The position numbers were made by a program, and so were the translations under genes. 64,000 nucleotides of DNA from Pseudomonas tensinigenes (lineage in GTDB: Bacteria; Pseudomonadota; Gammaproteobacteria; Pseudomonadales; Pseudomonadaceae), in the NCBI RefSeq assembly GCF_014268445.2, contig NZ_CP077089.1:2597501-2661500 (forward strand), given 5' to 3'. The notes beneath the pieces were generated by a model. The model did no database searches. It was not told where the DNA came from and saw only the letters and a program-made list of their open reading frames with translations. Of this stretch, positions 41,193 through 50,703 are shown piece after piece; positions within the stretch are counted from its first letter, which is position 1, and the number at the start of each line of letters is the position of its first letter.

Positions 41193-42496
41193 GCTGTCTT
41201 CCGACGTTGCAGCATCAACCACATCGGGGTGATGTCGCTGGGCAGGATGATCAAGGTTTGCCAGAACGGCACGTTGCTCAAGCGGCAATAAAGCACCAGC
41301 ATCGCCACCGTCACCGCCAGATAGGCGATTGATGAAGCCGCCGCTGCTCCGACAATGCCGTAGGCAGGAATCAACAGCAGATTCAGCGCCAGGTTGAGCA
41401 GCGCGCCGATGCCCATCAGCAACGACACCGTGCCGGGGCGATCCTTGCCAATCAGATCCAGGCGCAGAATGCTCGCATAGCACAGGCCCAGCAGGCCGGG
41501 CAGCAACGCGAGCAGCGCCGGATACGCCGGTTGATACGCCGCGCCGAACAGGGTGACGATCAGCCATTCGCCGATCACTGCCATGGTCAGGCAGGCGCCG
41601 AGCATCACCGTGGCGGTCAGGCGTAGGGCCAGCGGAGTGACCTTGTCCATGCCTTTGTCCTGTTGCAGCAGTCGCTTCATCAGCGGCGTGGTCACCGCTT
41701 CGGGAACGATCAACAGCAGTTCGGCGGCGGCGCTGGCCATGGCGTAGTGGCCGAGCGCGGTACTGCCCAGCAGGGCGCCGATAAACAAGTAGTCGGAGCG
41801 CAGAATGATCTGTTGAAACAGCAGATCCGGATGGCTGCGCGCACTGAAGCGCAGCAGCTCGTTCTGGCTCGCACGGTCCCATTGCAGTTGCAGCGGTTGT
41901 GCGCGTTTGAGCCACATCCAGCCGACCAGCACCACCAGGCTGATGCCGGCCAGCCAACTGATCAGCGCGGCTTCGAGTGCTGCCTCTTTCCACATCCAGA
42001 ACAGCGCAACAAACAACAGCAGCGGCGCGAGGGATTCGATCAGCCGCAGAACATTGAAGGCAACCACGCCACCCGATGCGTTGTGCAAGGTCAGCAGACC
42101 GCTTTTGAGCACGGTCAACGGCACCGCCAGCAGCAACAGCCACGCCAGCAGACCCAGTTGCATCGTCACATCGAGTTCGCTGCCGAACTCACGGGCCAGC
42201 GCGACCACCAGCAAGGTCAGCAGCCCGGCCAGAAGACAGCCGAACACCAACACCTGAGCAAGCAACAAGCCCATCGGCCGCTGATTGGCCGCTTGATAAC
42301 CGACTGCCGAATTCAAACCGCCGCTGGTCGCCGCGCTGATCAGATCCGGCAGAGTGCTGAGCAGGGCGAACAAACCGCGTTCACTCGGGCCGAGAATCCG
42401 CGCCAGCAACACATTGCGCAGCAGGCGCAAGGCAATCATCGCCAGTTTGGTGCCCATGCTCAGGGCCAGGTGCTTGAGGTAGCTGCCGCGACTCAT
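41189..42496 (-). CDS. Wzx-type polysaccharide flippase
   Basis: Protein of 435 residues with about 12-14 hydrophobic segments and the MATE/polysaccharide-biosynthesis signature near the start (HLALSMGTKLAMIALRLLRNVLLARILGPSERGLFAL). It flips undecaprenyl-linked repeat units across the inner membrane. ATGA overlaps on both sides in the operon. Confidence 0.9.
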   Translation of the reverse strand: MSRGSYLKHLALSMGTKLAMIALRLLRNVLLARILGPSERGLFALLSTLPDLISAATSGGLNSAVGYQAANQRPMGLLLAQVLVFGCLLAGLLTLLVVALAREFGSELDVTMQLGLLAWLLLLAVPLTVLKSGLLTLHNASGGVVAFNVLRLIESLAPLLLFVALFWMWKEAALEAALISWLAGISLVVLVGWMWLKRAQPLQLQWDRASQNELLRFSARSHPDLLFQQIILRSDYLFIGALLGSTALGHYAMASAAAELLLIVPEAVTTPLMKRLLQQDKGMDKVTPLALRLTATVMLGACLTMAVIGEWLIVTLFGAAYQPAYPALLALLPGLLGLCYASILRLDLIGKDRPGTVSLLMGIGALLNLALNLLLIPAYGIVGAAAASSIAYLAVTVAMLVLYCRLSNVPFWQTLIILPSDITPMWLMLQRRKTA

Positions 42497-43494
42497 GGCC
42501 GTGCCCCGCGATAAATGCGCCACGACAACAACGCCGGATTGCACGCGATGCGCTGACTGACGCCGAAGCGCGGCAGGTTCAGCGGGTCGCCTTCGCCGCG
42601 ATAAATGCCGGTGCCGGTGCCGAGGGCAAACGGATAATCGTGATTGGCGATCTGCTCGCGCACGCGTTCATCGTTGTCGCCGTTGGGGTAGCAATATACC
42701 GGCAGTGGGCGGTTGCAGCCGTTGTACAAGGCATCACGGCTGCGGCTGATTTCTTCGTTCAGGCGCTGATCATCCAGGCCGGTGAGGATGGCGTGGCTGG
42801 CACCGTGCGGGCCAAAGCGCACCAGACCGGAAGCCTCCAGCGCGCGCACTTGATGCCAGTCCAGCGCTTGCGGCTGTGATTCGGCTGGGCACTCATCGGT
42901 GAGTTTTTCCAGTTCCTGCGGGTCAAGCGTCTTCAACCCTTGGAGGAAATGCAGCAGCGCCAGGCTGCGGCGGTCGACATCGATGTCATCGAGCAGTACC
43001 GGCAATGGGTGATGCATGAACTGCAGGCACTCGATCAAGTGCATCCGCGCTTTTTCCCCGTGGCTGCCCCACAGGGTTTCGCCAAGGCTTTCCCACCAGA
43101 AACGCTGACGGCTGCCGATGAAATCGGTGGAGAGGAAAATGCTCGCCGGTACCTGATGTTTCTGCAGCAGCGGGAAGGCGTTGACGGCGTTGTCGCGCCA
43201 GCCGTCATCAAAGGTCAGCGCCACCCGTGGGCGCTCGCTGCGCAGCGAATTGGGCTGGAGGATTTCCATCAGCGGCACGCAATCGAAATGCCGACGCAGC
43301 CACAGCAGTAAATGCTCGAAGGCCTTGGGCCCGACGCACAGTTCATTGCGGTGCGGCAGGTTGGCGGCACGGTCGTTGGCCAACACCCGATGCAGCATCA
43401 GAATGACCCCGGCACCGTGCAACTGGTTGCGCCCCACAGACGAGTTGAGATAGAGCCAGCCGCTGGTGCGTTTTAGCAGTTGTTTGATCGCCAT
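42493..43494 (-). CDS. Polysaccharide deacetylase (NodB/CE4)
   Basis: Protein of 333 residues. The CE4 metal-site motif VALTFDDGWRDNA lies at 91-103, with HRVL early, and later PHGASHAILTGLDDQRLNEEI, the second-motif His pattern H(S/A)xxH being present as HGASHA. A late YCYPNGDND gives the third motif. No signal peptide, so it acts on cytoplasmic or membrane-facing precursors. It removes N- or O-acetyl groups from a sugar; with three acyltransferases in the operon this implies tuned acetylation. Confidence 0.88.
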   Translation of the reverse strand: MAIKQLLKRTSGWLYLNSSVGRNQLHGAGVILMLHRVLANDRAANLPHRNELCVGPKAFEHLLLWLRRHFDCVPLMEILQPNSLRSERPRVALTFDDGWRDNAVNAFPLLQKHQVPASIFLSTDFIGSRQRFWWESLGETLWGSHGEKARMHLIECLQFMHHPLPVLLDDIDVDRRSLALLHFLQGLKTLDPQELEKLTDECPAESQPQALDWHQVRALEASGLVRFGPHGASHAILTGLDDQRLNEEISRSRDALYNGCNRPLPVYCYPNGDNDERVREQIANHDYPFALGTGTGIYRGEGDPLNLPRFGVSQRIACNPALLSWRIYRGARP

Positions 43495-43507
43495 GGCATG
43501 AGTCCTC

Positions 43508-44644
43508 TCAACGATTCTGGTCAGGATTCCACTGTGCGTAACGTTGCCCGCGCAGGAACTGCCACAGACCGACGCTCATGCCGGCCAGCGTCACCAGCAG
43601 GAACGCCGCGAGGCGGAACGGCTTCGGCAAACGGTGTTGCGAATCCAGCAGGCCGGCGATGGCCACTGCGTAACCGAGCAATTGCGCAACCAGACTCAGG
43701 CGATAAAAACCGTGTTCGTTCCACAGCCAGAAATTGCTCAGCAGCAGCGGCAGCAAGAGAATCGGCGCGAGGCGGCGGATCAGTTTGTGGCTGATCAAGG
43801 CGATGGAATACAGGCCGTACTTGAACGGATTCAGCAGGGCGCTGCGTTGCGCCAGGCTTTGCAAACCACCGACGGTGACCCGCTGGCGGCGGCGCCATTG
43901 CTTGCCCGCTTCGTCGACGCCCTGGTCGATCACTTGCGCCTGGGGGACGTAAACGATGCGTTTGTGCGCGACCGGCGCGCAGGTACTGATGAAGAAGTCG
44001 TCGTTGACCTCGGCCGGTACGTTCTGGAACAGCTCGCGGCGCAAGGCGAGCAGGGCGCCGTCGGCGGAGACCATGCAGCCGGTGCGATTCTCGACCCGGC
44101 GCAACCAGCCTTCGTAATGCCGATAGAGGCTGTCGCCAATACTCAGGCCGCCACCGGTGACTGGGATCACCATATGCCCGGCGCAGGCACCGACCTGCGG
44201 ATCGCTCAACGGTGCGAGCAAATGGCCGAGGGTGTCGCGCGACCATTGGTTGTCGGCGTCGGTGAACACCAGAATGTCGCCGCTGCTCACGGCGACGCCG
44301 GCATTCAGTGTGGCGGCTTTGCCCTGGCGCGGCAGGTCGAGGACGGTGATGCGCGGATCGATCACTTTGTGCGCGCAGGCCACGGTGTCATCGCTCGAGC
44401 CGTCGCTGGCGAGAATGATCTGCAGCGTGGCGGGCTGATAATCCTGGGCCAGCAGGGTGCGCAACTTGTGCTCGATGTGTCGCGCCTCGTTGTGCGCGGC
44501 GATGACGATGCTGACGTTCAGCGGCGGTGCCGGCGCGTGCCGCCAGGCCGGGAACAGTGGCGCCAGCAAGGTCAGCAGCAGCGGATAGCCGATGTAGGCG
44601 TACGCCGGCAGCAGCAGGCACAGGCAAAAAATGAATTCAGCCAC
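43508..44644 (-). CDS. Membrane glycosyltransferase family 2 (GTG start)
   Basis: Protein of 378 residues: an N-terminal membrane helix (FIFCLCLLLPAYAYIGYPLLL), a GT-A domain (VSIVIAAHNEARHIEHKL, ILASDGSSDDT, DILVFTDADNQW with the DxD, and QWRRRQRV as the QxxRW-like motif) and three to four C-terminal membrane helices. This is the processive GT2 layout (NodC/IcaA-like), though it may add a single sugar here. GTG 44644 follows AGGAGG; the in-frame extension upstream is not used. Overlaps the previous gene by 8 bases. Confidence 0.88.
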   Translation of the reverse strand: MAEFIFCLCLLLPAYAYIGYPLLLTLLAPLFPAWRHAPAPPLNVSIVIAAHNEARHIEHKLRTLLAQDYQPATLQIILASDGSSDDTVACAHKVIDPRITVLDLPRQGKAATLNAGVAVSSGDILVFTDADNQWSRDTLGHLLAPLSDPQVGACAGHMVIPVTGGGLSIGDSLYRHYEGWLRRVENRTGCMVSADGALLALRRELFQNVPAEVNDDFFISTCAPVAHKRIVYVPQAQVIDQGVDEAGKQWRRRQRVTVGGLQSLAQRSALLNPFKYGLYSIALISHKLIRRLAPILLLPLLLSNFWLWNEHGFYRLSLVAQLLGYAVAIAGLLDSQHRLPKPFRLAAFLLVTLAGMSVGLWQFLRGQRYAQWNPDQNR

Positions 44645-45605
44645 GGGCGGGCCTCCTGGCGTTCCAATGACACAGACTGAGAACAAGTGCCGCGCTGGGC
44701 AGGTGCAGGCGTAACCAGTGCAGACCCCAAAGCTGCAAGGTGAGGCGAGCATTGTGGTGCTTGATACTCTGCCGCACGCTGAGCGCCAGACTCGGCAGCA
44801 GGGTCAGCACCAGCAGGATCACCGCGAGCTGCGCGAGGCCGGCGAGCAAGGCAACGATCAGTAGAAAATCCGTCATCCAGACCAGCAACGACAGCAGCGG
44901 AAAACGCAGCAGGCGCAGGCTCATGCCATGGGTGCGCAACAACTGCAGGTGGCTGCCCTGGCGCCAAAGCTCTTTGCCCATCCACTCGCGCCAGTTCATT
45001 TCGTAGCCCCAATGCAGGGCGATGCTGTTACTGGTCGACAGCAGCCGAGCGCCCTGTGTGCTCAGACGCAAGGTGTATTCCTTGTCTTCGCCGGTGCGCA
45101 GGGTTTCGTTGAATCCGCCGACGACGTCAAACCACCGTTTGCGCATCAACAGGTTGGCGCTGGGCAGCCAGTCCACGGTGCGACTGGCGTGCGTTGATGG
45201 ACGCAACATGCGCCGTTGCCAGGCGGTCGCGTACCACGGCGCGGCGGCGGGGGTGTGCAGATCCAGGCCAAAAATGTCGCCCTGATTCTGCGCTTCGAGA
45301 GCGAACAGTTCGCTCAGCCAGTCTTCGGGCATTTCGATATCGGCATCAATGAACGCCAGCCATTCACCGCTGGCAACGGTTGCGCCACGATTGCGCAAAG
45401 CGCCGATCAGCAGGCCGGGCAGCACCAGCACCTGTGCACCGAATGCGCGGGCGATCTGTGGCCCGTCATCAGTGGAACCGTTGTCGACGACGATCAGTTC
45501 ACAGTCGATGTCGGCGGCGTTCGCGGCTTTGCGAGCGGCCAGGAGGGTGCGGCCGATGTGCCGTGCCTCGTTGTACATCGGAATGACGATGCTTATCCGG
45601 CTCAT
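44637..45605 (-). CDS. Glycosyltransferase family 2
   Basis: Protein of 322 residues with a GT-A domain (SIVIPMYNEARHIGRTLL, LIVVDNGSTDDG, WLAFIDADIEMPEDW) and a C-terminal hydrophobic region (FLLIVALLAGLAQLAVILLVLTLL) that anchors it. It transfers a sugar to the lipid-linked repeat unit. ATGA overlap with the polymerase/ligase gene. Confidence 0.9.
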   Translation of the reverse strand: MSRISIVIPMYNEARHIGRTLLAARKAANAADIDCELIVVDNGSTDDGPQIARAFGAQVLVLPGLLIGALRNRGATVASGEWLAFIDADIEMPEDWLSELFALEAQNQGDIFGLDLHTPAAAPWYATAWQRRMLRPSTHASRTVDWLPSANLLMRKRWFDVVGGFNETLRTGEDKEYTLRLSTQGARLLSTSNSIALHWGYEMNWREWMGKELWRQGSHLQLLRTHGMSLRLLRFPLLSLLVWMTDFLLIVALLAGLAQLAVILLVLTLLPSLALSVRQSIKHHNARLTLQLWGLHWLRLHLPSAALVLSLCHWNARRPARG

Positions 45606-46969
45606 GCTCTGGCCTCCGTCAGCGGCGCTTGTTCAGCTTTCAGGCGCAACACCCAGGTCAGTGCAAGCATGATCCACAGGTACTTCAGGTTCGGCGCGCT
45701 GAGAAACATCAGAAACAACGTCAACGACAGGAAACTCATGCCCAGATGGGTCATCAGGTCGGCGTGCTGCCACTCGCGCCGTTGCAGCCATTCGCGTCGT
45801 GCGCGGATCAGGTTGTAGAAACCCTGCACGAGCATGCCGACAAACAGCAGGCCGGCGGGAATCCCCAATTCGCTGAAGATCTCCAGATAAGTGTTGTGCG
45901 CCCGGCGATACAGGTCGCCGATCTTGCGGTTGGCCGAGAATGCCTTGGCATAACCGGTGGTCGCATAGTGCAACGGGAAGGTCCCGGGGCCGGAGCCGAG
46001 CAGCGGATGCTCGCGGATGATCTGGCTGCCGACGACAATGTACGAGGCGCGACGGCCGAGGGATTCATCCTGAGCCTTGGCCCCGGCGCTCAAGATACTC
46101 AGCGACTGGATGCGCGCCAGGTAACCGGCAGGCATCGCATAAATCGCCAATGGCAGCACGATGGCGGCACCGAGCATGGCAAAGCCGAAATGCCGGGGAC
46201 GGATGCGGTTGAGGTGCTGGCGGTAATGCCAGACCCCGATCGCCAGACTCAAGGCCAGTACCACCAGCCCTGAGCGCGACTCCGTTTTGGTCATGCCGCC
46301 GAGCAGCAAAAGGCAGCAGCCCGCCCAGAACAGACGGTGCAGCAGGTTCGGGCTGCGAATCACCAGCAGCAGGCCCAGCGGCACGGCGAAGGCGATCAGC
46401 AGAGCAAAGGCATTCGGGTCTTCGAGCAGGCCGGCGGCGCGGCCCTTGTCCTGGAATCGGCTGGAAAACATCGCCATTGCGCAGGTCGCGCTGACGCTGA
46501 GCGTGACCAGCCGGGCGAACAGATCGAGGTTCAGCTCGCGGCCGACCAACAAGGTGATCACGAAAAGAATCAGGCCCACGCTCAGTTCACGCAGATGACT
46601 CTGTGACATGCCCATGTTGTCGGTGGCGAGCAGGCTCAGCAGGTACAGCGCCATGAAACCGATCAGGTAGCGCCACAGATTGCTGCGCAGGCGCTGCGAT
46701 GGAATCTGATGCAATGCCAGTTGCAACGCCAGGATCAGCGCCAGCGAAGCACCGATCAATTTGCTCCCGGATAACGCGCTGTCCTTGAAGAACCCTTCAA
46801 ACGGTACCAGCGCGGCAATGCCCAGCAGGCCCCACGACGGTTTGCGGTACAGCACCGTGAAACCCAGCAGCCCCAACACCGCCCCCGGCGCCAGATACGG
46901 ATAAGGACTGACCAGCAAAGCCATGCAGACCAGTGCCAGCAGGCTGACGATCGAGAGCGGGAAAATCAT
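45602..46969 (-). CDS. Wzy/O-antigen-ligase-family polymerase
   Basis: Integral membrane protein of 455 residues with about 11-12 segments and the Wzy_C signature on a periplasmic loop: LGSGPGTFPLHYATTGYAK and RRAHNTYLEIFSELGIPAGLLF. In a cluster with its own Wzx, Wzz and Wza the most likely role is polymerisation of the repeat unit. ATGA overlaps on both sides. Confidence 0.88.
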   Translation of the reverse strand: MIFPLSIVSLLALVCMALLVSPYPYLAPGAVLGLLGFTVLYRKPSWGLLGIAALVPFEGFFKDSALSGSKLIGASLALILALQLALHQIPSQRLRSNLWRYLIGFMALYLLSLLATDNMGMSQSHLRELSVGLILFVITLLVGRELNLDLFARLVTLSVSATCAMAMFSSRFQDKGRAAGLLEDPNAFALLIAFAVPLGLLLVIRSPNLLHRLFWAGCCLLLLGGMTKTESRSGLVVLALSLAIGVWHYRQHLNRIRPRHFGFAMLGAAIVLPLAIYAMPAGYLARIQSLSILSAGAKAQDESLGRRASYIVVGSQIIREHPLLGSGPGTFPLHYATTGYAKAFSANRKIGDLYRRAHNTYLEIFSELGIPAGLLFVGMLVQGFYNLIRARREWLQRREWQHADLMTHLGMSFLSLTLFLMFLSAPNLKYLWIMLALTWVLRLKAEQAPLTEARA

Positions 46970-48057
46970 GCGCGTGCCTCCCGTGCCGTGTGGATGTACA
47001 GCTGCGACCAGCGTTCAGCCAAAGCCTTGAGGTCGTAGCGTTCCTGTTGTGTGCGTCTGGCGTTGTCGCGTAGTTGGGCGGCCAGCTGCGGTTCGGCCAG
47101 CAACGTGTCGAGCTGACGGGCGAGGGCGGCGGTGTCGGTCGGTGCGGCGAGCAGGCCGTTGTGACGGTCCTGCAAGACATCGGGAATGCCACCGACCGCG
47201 AACGCCACCACCGGCACACCGGCCTGCATCGCTTCGAGCAGAATCATCGGCGTACCCTCGGTGCGCGAGCTGATCACCAGCGCATCGAGTTGCTGCCACC
47301 AGCCTTGCATTGCCGTCTGATAGCCCGGCAAGCGAATCCGCTGTGGTAAACCGGCAGCGTCGATACGCGCCTGCAAGGCCTCACGTTCCGGACCGTCACC
47401 GAGCATCACGGCGTCCAGTTGCGGATGCTGGTGACACAACGCAATCAGCGCATCGAGAAACAGATCCGGGCCTTTCTCGCTGCTCAACCGGCCGACGTAA
47501 CCGACCAGCCAGCGTTGTCGTTCCAGCGCCGGTGGCAGCGCTGGCGCCGCTGGCAAACCGTTGGCAATCACCTGCAACTTCTCGGCACGGACGCCAGCCT
47601 GACGGTGCAGCACAGCGATGCTTTGCGCGACGCAGACCACCCGCTTCACCGAGGCCGTGCGGCACAATTGCAGGCTTAGCCAGGTGTAGAACTTCTGCTT
47701 GCGACTGCGCGGGGTGAAACCGTGCTGAGTGACCACCAGCGGCAGGCTCGACATAGTGGCGCCGACCCAGCCGAACAGTAGCCCTTTGAAGTTGTGCGTG
47801 TTGAGCAACGGCTTGTCACCACGGCGCTGATGCAAGTGCCGCAGCAGTCCGCCGAGCCCGGCACAGCTGCGAGCGTCCACCCCGGCCTGGCGAAAGCGCT
47901 CGATCAGCTCTGGTGGCGCGTCAAGGAACAGCACTTGATGCTGTCCCGGCGTCGCCAGGCAATGATCGAGCAACATCCGCTCGGCGCCGTAGAAGCCGCC
48001 GCTGCTGAGCAAATGAATGATCGGCAGGGCGACGCACGGGGTGGACGCCGCGTTCAA
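46966..48057 (-). CDS. Glycosyltransferase family 4 (TTG start)
   Basis: Protein of 363 residues with GT-B fold: N-terminal IHLLSSGGFYGAERMLLD, then LVGYVGRLSSEKGPDLFLDA and SRTEGTPMILLEAMQAGVPVVAF with the family Glu motif. The only start compatible with the N-terminal strand is TTG at 48057, overlapping the Wzz-like stop (TTGA); the next Met is too late (residue 28). A weak start may lower its dose relative to neighbours. Confidence 0.88.
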   Translation of the reverse strand: MNAASTPCVALPIIHLLSSGGFYGAERMLLDHCLATPGQHQVLFLDAPPELIERFRQAGVDARSCAGLGGLLRHLHQRRGDKPLLNTHNFKGLLFGWVGATMSSLPLVVTQHGFTPRSRKQKFYTWLSLQLCRTASVKRVVCVAQSIAVLHRQAGVRAEKLQVIANGLPAAPALPPALERQRWLVGYVGRLSSEKGPDLFLDALIALCHQHPQLDAVMLGDGPEREALQARIDAAGLPQRIRLPGYQTAMQGWWQQLDALVISSRTEGTPMILLEAMQAGVPVVAFAVGGIPDVLQDRHNGLLAAPTDTAALARQLDTLLAEPQLAAQLRDNARRTQQERYDLKALAERWSQLYIHTAREARA

Positions 48058-49643
48058 TTGCGCACCCAGTGAACCAGGCTCGGCACGGTCCAGTTCTTGT
48101 GCGGATTACCCGGCTGCGACGTTTCTTCGTTGAGCACCAACAGCACCGGCAGGCCCAGTTCATGGCTGATTTGCGCCGGATGCTTGAAGCGGTGATCGAA
48201 GAACTCACGTACGTAGACGAAGGCAATGGCCAGCAGCAGTCCGGTGAGCAGGCCGAACGGAATGATCAGCATCGGTTTCGGAAACGCTGCCTCGGTCGGT
48301 TCATACGGCGGGCTCAAGACACGGGCGTTGGACAAGTCGTTATCCAGCGCGCGCGTCGTGCTGCTTTCGGCAAAGCGTTGCGCATAGGTTGAGAACGCTG
48401 CGTGCAATGCGCCGATCTCGGTGTCCATCTGGCGCAGCTTGCTTTGGGTTTGCTGCAATTGATGGATGCGATTCTTGAACTCGGCAATGCGCGCGGTTTT
48501 CTGCTCGATGACCTGGCTGACCACCGACAGGTCGATCGTGCGTTCCTGGATGCGGTTGTTGACCACTTTGAGGAACTGCTGGCGTGTGCGGGCAATCTGC
48601 TCGCGGGCCAGCAACATCGGTTCGCTGCTGGGCTGAAAGATCGCCAGGTCGTTCATATAGCGGCTGACCTGAGTGGTCAGCGCCTCGCCCATCTGCCGGA
48701 TCTCGCGATCCTCGAACGCGATGTTGTCCACCGTCGTCGTGAAGGTGAACGGGAAGGTGTAGTCATTGAGTTTGTTGGTGTTGGCGCTGGCCAGGCTGGT
48801 TTTCAGGTAATCGAGCCAGCGCTGGCTTTGCAGCAAGCGATCGCGATACAGGTTGAGTGCCTGCTCTTCGGTGTTGATCGCGTTGAGGCGGAAGGTGATT
48901 TCCTCTTTCGGATCGGACGAACCGACGCTTTCCAGCAGGCTCAGCCGCTCGCCTTCCAGACCGTCGAGGCGGACCTGATACTGATGCTTCTTGGTCTCGT
49001 AGAACGAGTGCGGCAGCTCGATCGATTGCAAGGCCTGACGATCGACCAGATAGTTGCGCAACAGCGTGGCAACGAACGTCGTGCCCTGGGCGGGATCAGG
49101 AAAGCTGTAGACGATCGAGATGACATTGGAACCCGGCAGGGTTTCAATCTTCAGATTGTCGATGGCCTCCTGGGTCAAGCCATCCAGTGCCGTGTCGCGC
49201 ACCGGATCGGTTTCCATGCCCAGTGCATCACGCAGCGGATTGATCACGTATTCGCGCAGCGGCGTGCTGACATAACGCTTGAACGGTTCGGCCAGTTTGC
49301 TGAGCATCCCCGGCGGCGGGTTGTACTGACCCTGATCGCGCAGTTCGCTGATGGTCTGACGAATCAGCGCCGGCGAACGGAGGATATTGCTTTCGGTTTC
49401 CATGTCCGCCAGCGATGGCGGAATGAAAGTGGCGTTGTCCTGGGTCAGCGAGGTGGTCGCATCGCCCTGGGAGAGTTTTTTCGACTGCACGATCACCTGC
49501 GCGGTGATATCGAAGCTCTGTTTGAGCAACAGAGGCAGCAACAGCGCGATCACTGCAAAGATCAGGAAGATGCGCTTCACCGTTTGCTTGTTGGCGAAGA
49601 AAATCCTGAAGAACTCGTGCAGGTAATTTTCTTTTGGGTTCAT
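48054..49643 (-). CDS. Wzz/GumC-type chain-length protein without kinase domain
   Basis: Protein of 529 residues with two membrane helices (about 24-41 and near the end, PMLIIPFGLLTGLLLAIAFVYV) around a large periplasmic region that includes coiled coils (TRQQFLKVVNNRIQERTIDL, KTARIAEFKNRIHQLQQTQSKLRQ). It is the polysaccharide co-polymerase. The cytoplasmic tyrosine-kinase domain that Wzc carries is not attached; a separate ATPase-like gene lies at 50704. AGGTG precedes ATG 49643. Confidence 0.88.
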   Translation of the reverse strand: MNPKENYLHEFFRIFFANKQTVKRIFLIFAVIALLLPLLLKQSFDITAQVIVQSKKLSQGDATTSLTQDNATFIPPSLADMETESNILRSPALIRQTISELRDQGQYNPPPGMLSKLAEPFKRYVSTPLREYVINPLRDALGMETDPVRDTALDGLTQEAIDNLKIETLPGSNVISIVYSFPDPAQGTTFVATLLRNYLVDRQALQSIELPHSFYETKKHQYQVRLDGLEGERLSLLESVGSSDPKEEITFRLNAINTEEQALNLYRDRLLQSQRWLDYLKTSLASANTNKLNDYTFPFTFTTTVDNIAFEDREIRQMGEALTTQVSRYMNDLAIFQPSSEPMLLAREQIARTRQQFLKVVNNRIQERTIDLSVVSQVIEQKTARIAEFKNRIHQLQQTQSKLRQMDTEIGALHAAFSTYAQRFAESSTTRALDNDLSNARVLSPPYEPTEAAFPKPMLIIPFGLLTGLLLAIAFVYVREFFDHRFKHPAQISHELGLPVLLVLNEETSQPGNPHKNWTVPSLVHWVRN

Positions 49644-49659
49644 GTCGTTCACCTGAGAG

Positions 49660-50682
49660 TCAGTTGTCACTGCCTTTGTTGTCGACGCGGTAGCCGAAGC
49701 TGAACCCCACGCCCTGGAACAGCACCACATCGGCCAGTTGGCGGGCGAGTTCGCCGGCGCTGGCCAGTTTGGTTTTCGGTACGTAGAGCATGTCGTCCGG
49801 TTGCAGGTAGGCGATCTGTGGCGCATCGCCCGACAGTGCTTTCTCGACGTCGTAGTTCATGGCCTGCACCTGATTGCCGTTGCGCCGCATGATCACTACC
49901 GAATCGAGACGCGCCTTGACATTGGTACCGCGCGCCAGAGTCAGCGCCTCAAGCACCGACACCGGCCGGCGGATCGGGTACGAGCCCGGTTGAGCGACTT
50001 CGCCGAGCACGTAGATCTCGTTGCCAGCGGTGGATTTCAGCAGCACATCCACAGTCATCCGCCCCGGCAATTGCGCGTACTTGCTGTTGAGGAAGGTTTC
50101 CAGTTGATTGACGGTCATGCCTTGCAGCGGCACAGCGCCGATTTCCGGAAAACTCGCATAGCCATCGGTGCCGACGGTGATTTCGCGGCTCATGCCGGTG
50201 GCCGGGTGGTTCAGCGCGCTTTTAAGGTTTTGCTCGTTGCTCAGCGGGCTCAGAATCTGCACCGAGAGCTGATTGCGGTTGGGCTGGAACAGCTGCTTGC
50301 GTTGATAGGCGCGCTGGATTTCCTGCCGCGCCTCGTCGCTGGTCAAACCGGCAATTTTCACCGAGGTGTTGGCGCCCGGCAGTTCGATGGTGCCGTCAGG
50401 CAGCACCAGTTGCGTGCCGTTGAGCTGACTGGCGGCGGTGAAGTTCAGGCCGATCTGGTCACCCGACTGCACGCGGTAAGCGTCCGAGCCGCTGGTGCTG
50501 ATGTGGAAAATCACATCCAGCACGTCTTTCGGGCGCAGGGTCTGCTCGACCCTCGGCATGTCGGTGGCTTGCGCATTGGCCGGTGTGGCGGTGAGGATAT
50601 TCACCGGCATGTTGCGGGTGTCGGAATTGCTGGAGCAGCCTGCAAGCGGCAGCAACAGCAGGACAAGCATTTTGGCGTTCAT
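49660..50682 (-). CDS. Wza-type polysaccharide export lipoprotein
   Basis: Lipoprotein of 340 residues (lipobox LAGCS, C16). It has Poly_export and SLBB-type regions: YRVQSGDQIGLNFTAASQLNG, VLPDGTIELPG, SREITVGTDGYASFPEIGAVPLQGMTVNQLE, EIYVLGEVAQPGSYPIRRPVSVLEALTLARG. It forms the outer-membrane channel for the polymer. Confidence 0.92.
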   Translation of the reverse strand: MNAKMLVLLLLPLAGCSSNSDTRNMPVNILTATPANAQATDMPRVEQTLRPKDVLDVIFHISTSGSDAYRVQSGDQIGLNFTAASQLNGTQLVLPDGTIELPGANTSVKIAGLTSDEARQEIQRAYQRKQLFQPNRNQLSVQILSPLSNEQNLKSALNHPATGMSREITVGTDGYASFPEIGAVPLQGMTVNQLETFLNSKYAQLPGRMTVDVLLKSTAGNEIYVLGEVAQPGSYPIRRPVSVLEALTLARGTNVKARLDSVVIMRRNGNQVQAMNYDVEKALSGDAPQIAYLQPDDMLYVPKTKLASAGELARQLADVVLFQGVGFSFGYRVDNKGSDN

Positions 50683-50703
50683 GGCGTCATCCTTTGCGTT
50701 CGC

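Noticed and set aside
41193..42143. N-terminal extension of the glycosidase-like gene by 317 codons
   Set aside because: It overlaps the flippase gene in another frame; the signal peptide at 41192 and ATGA overlap fix the real start.
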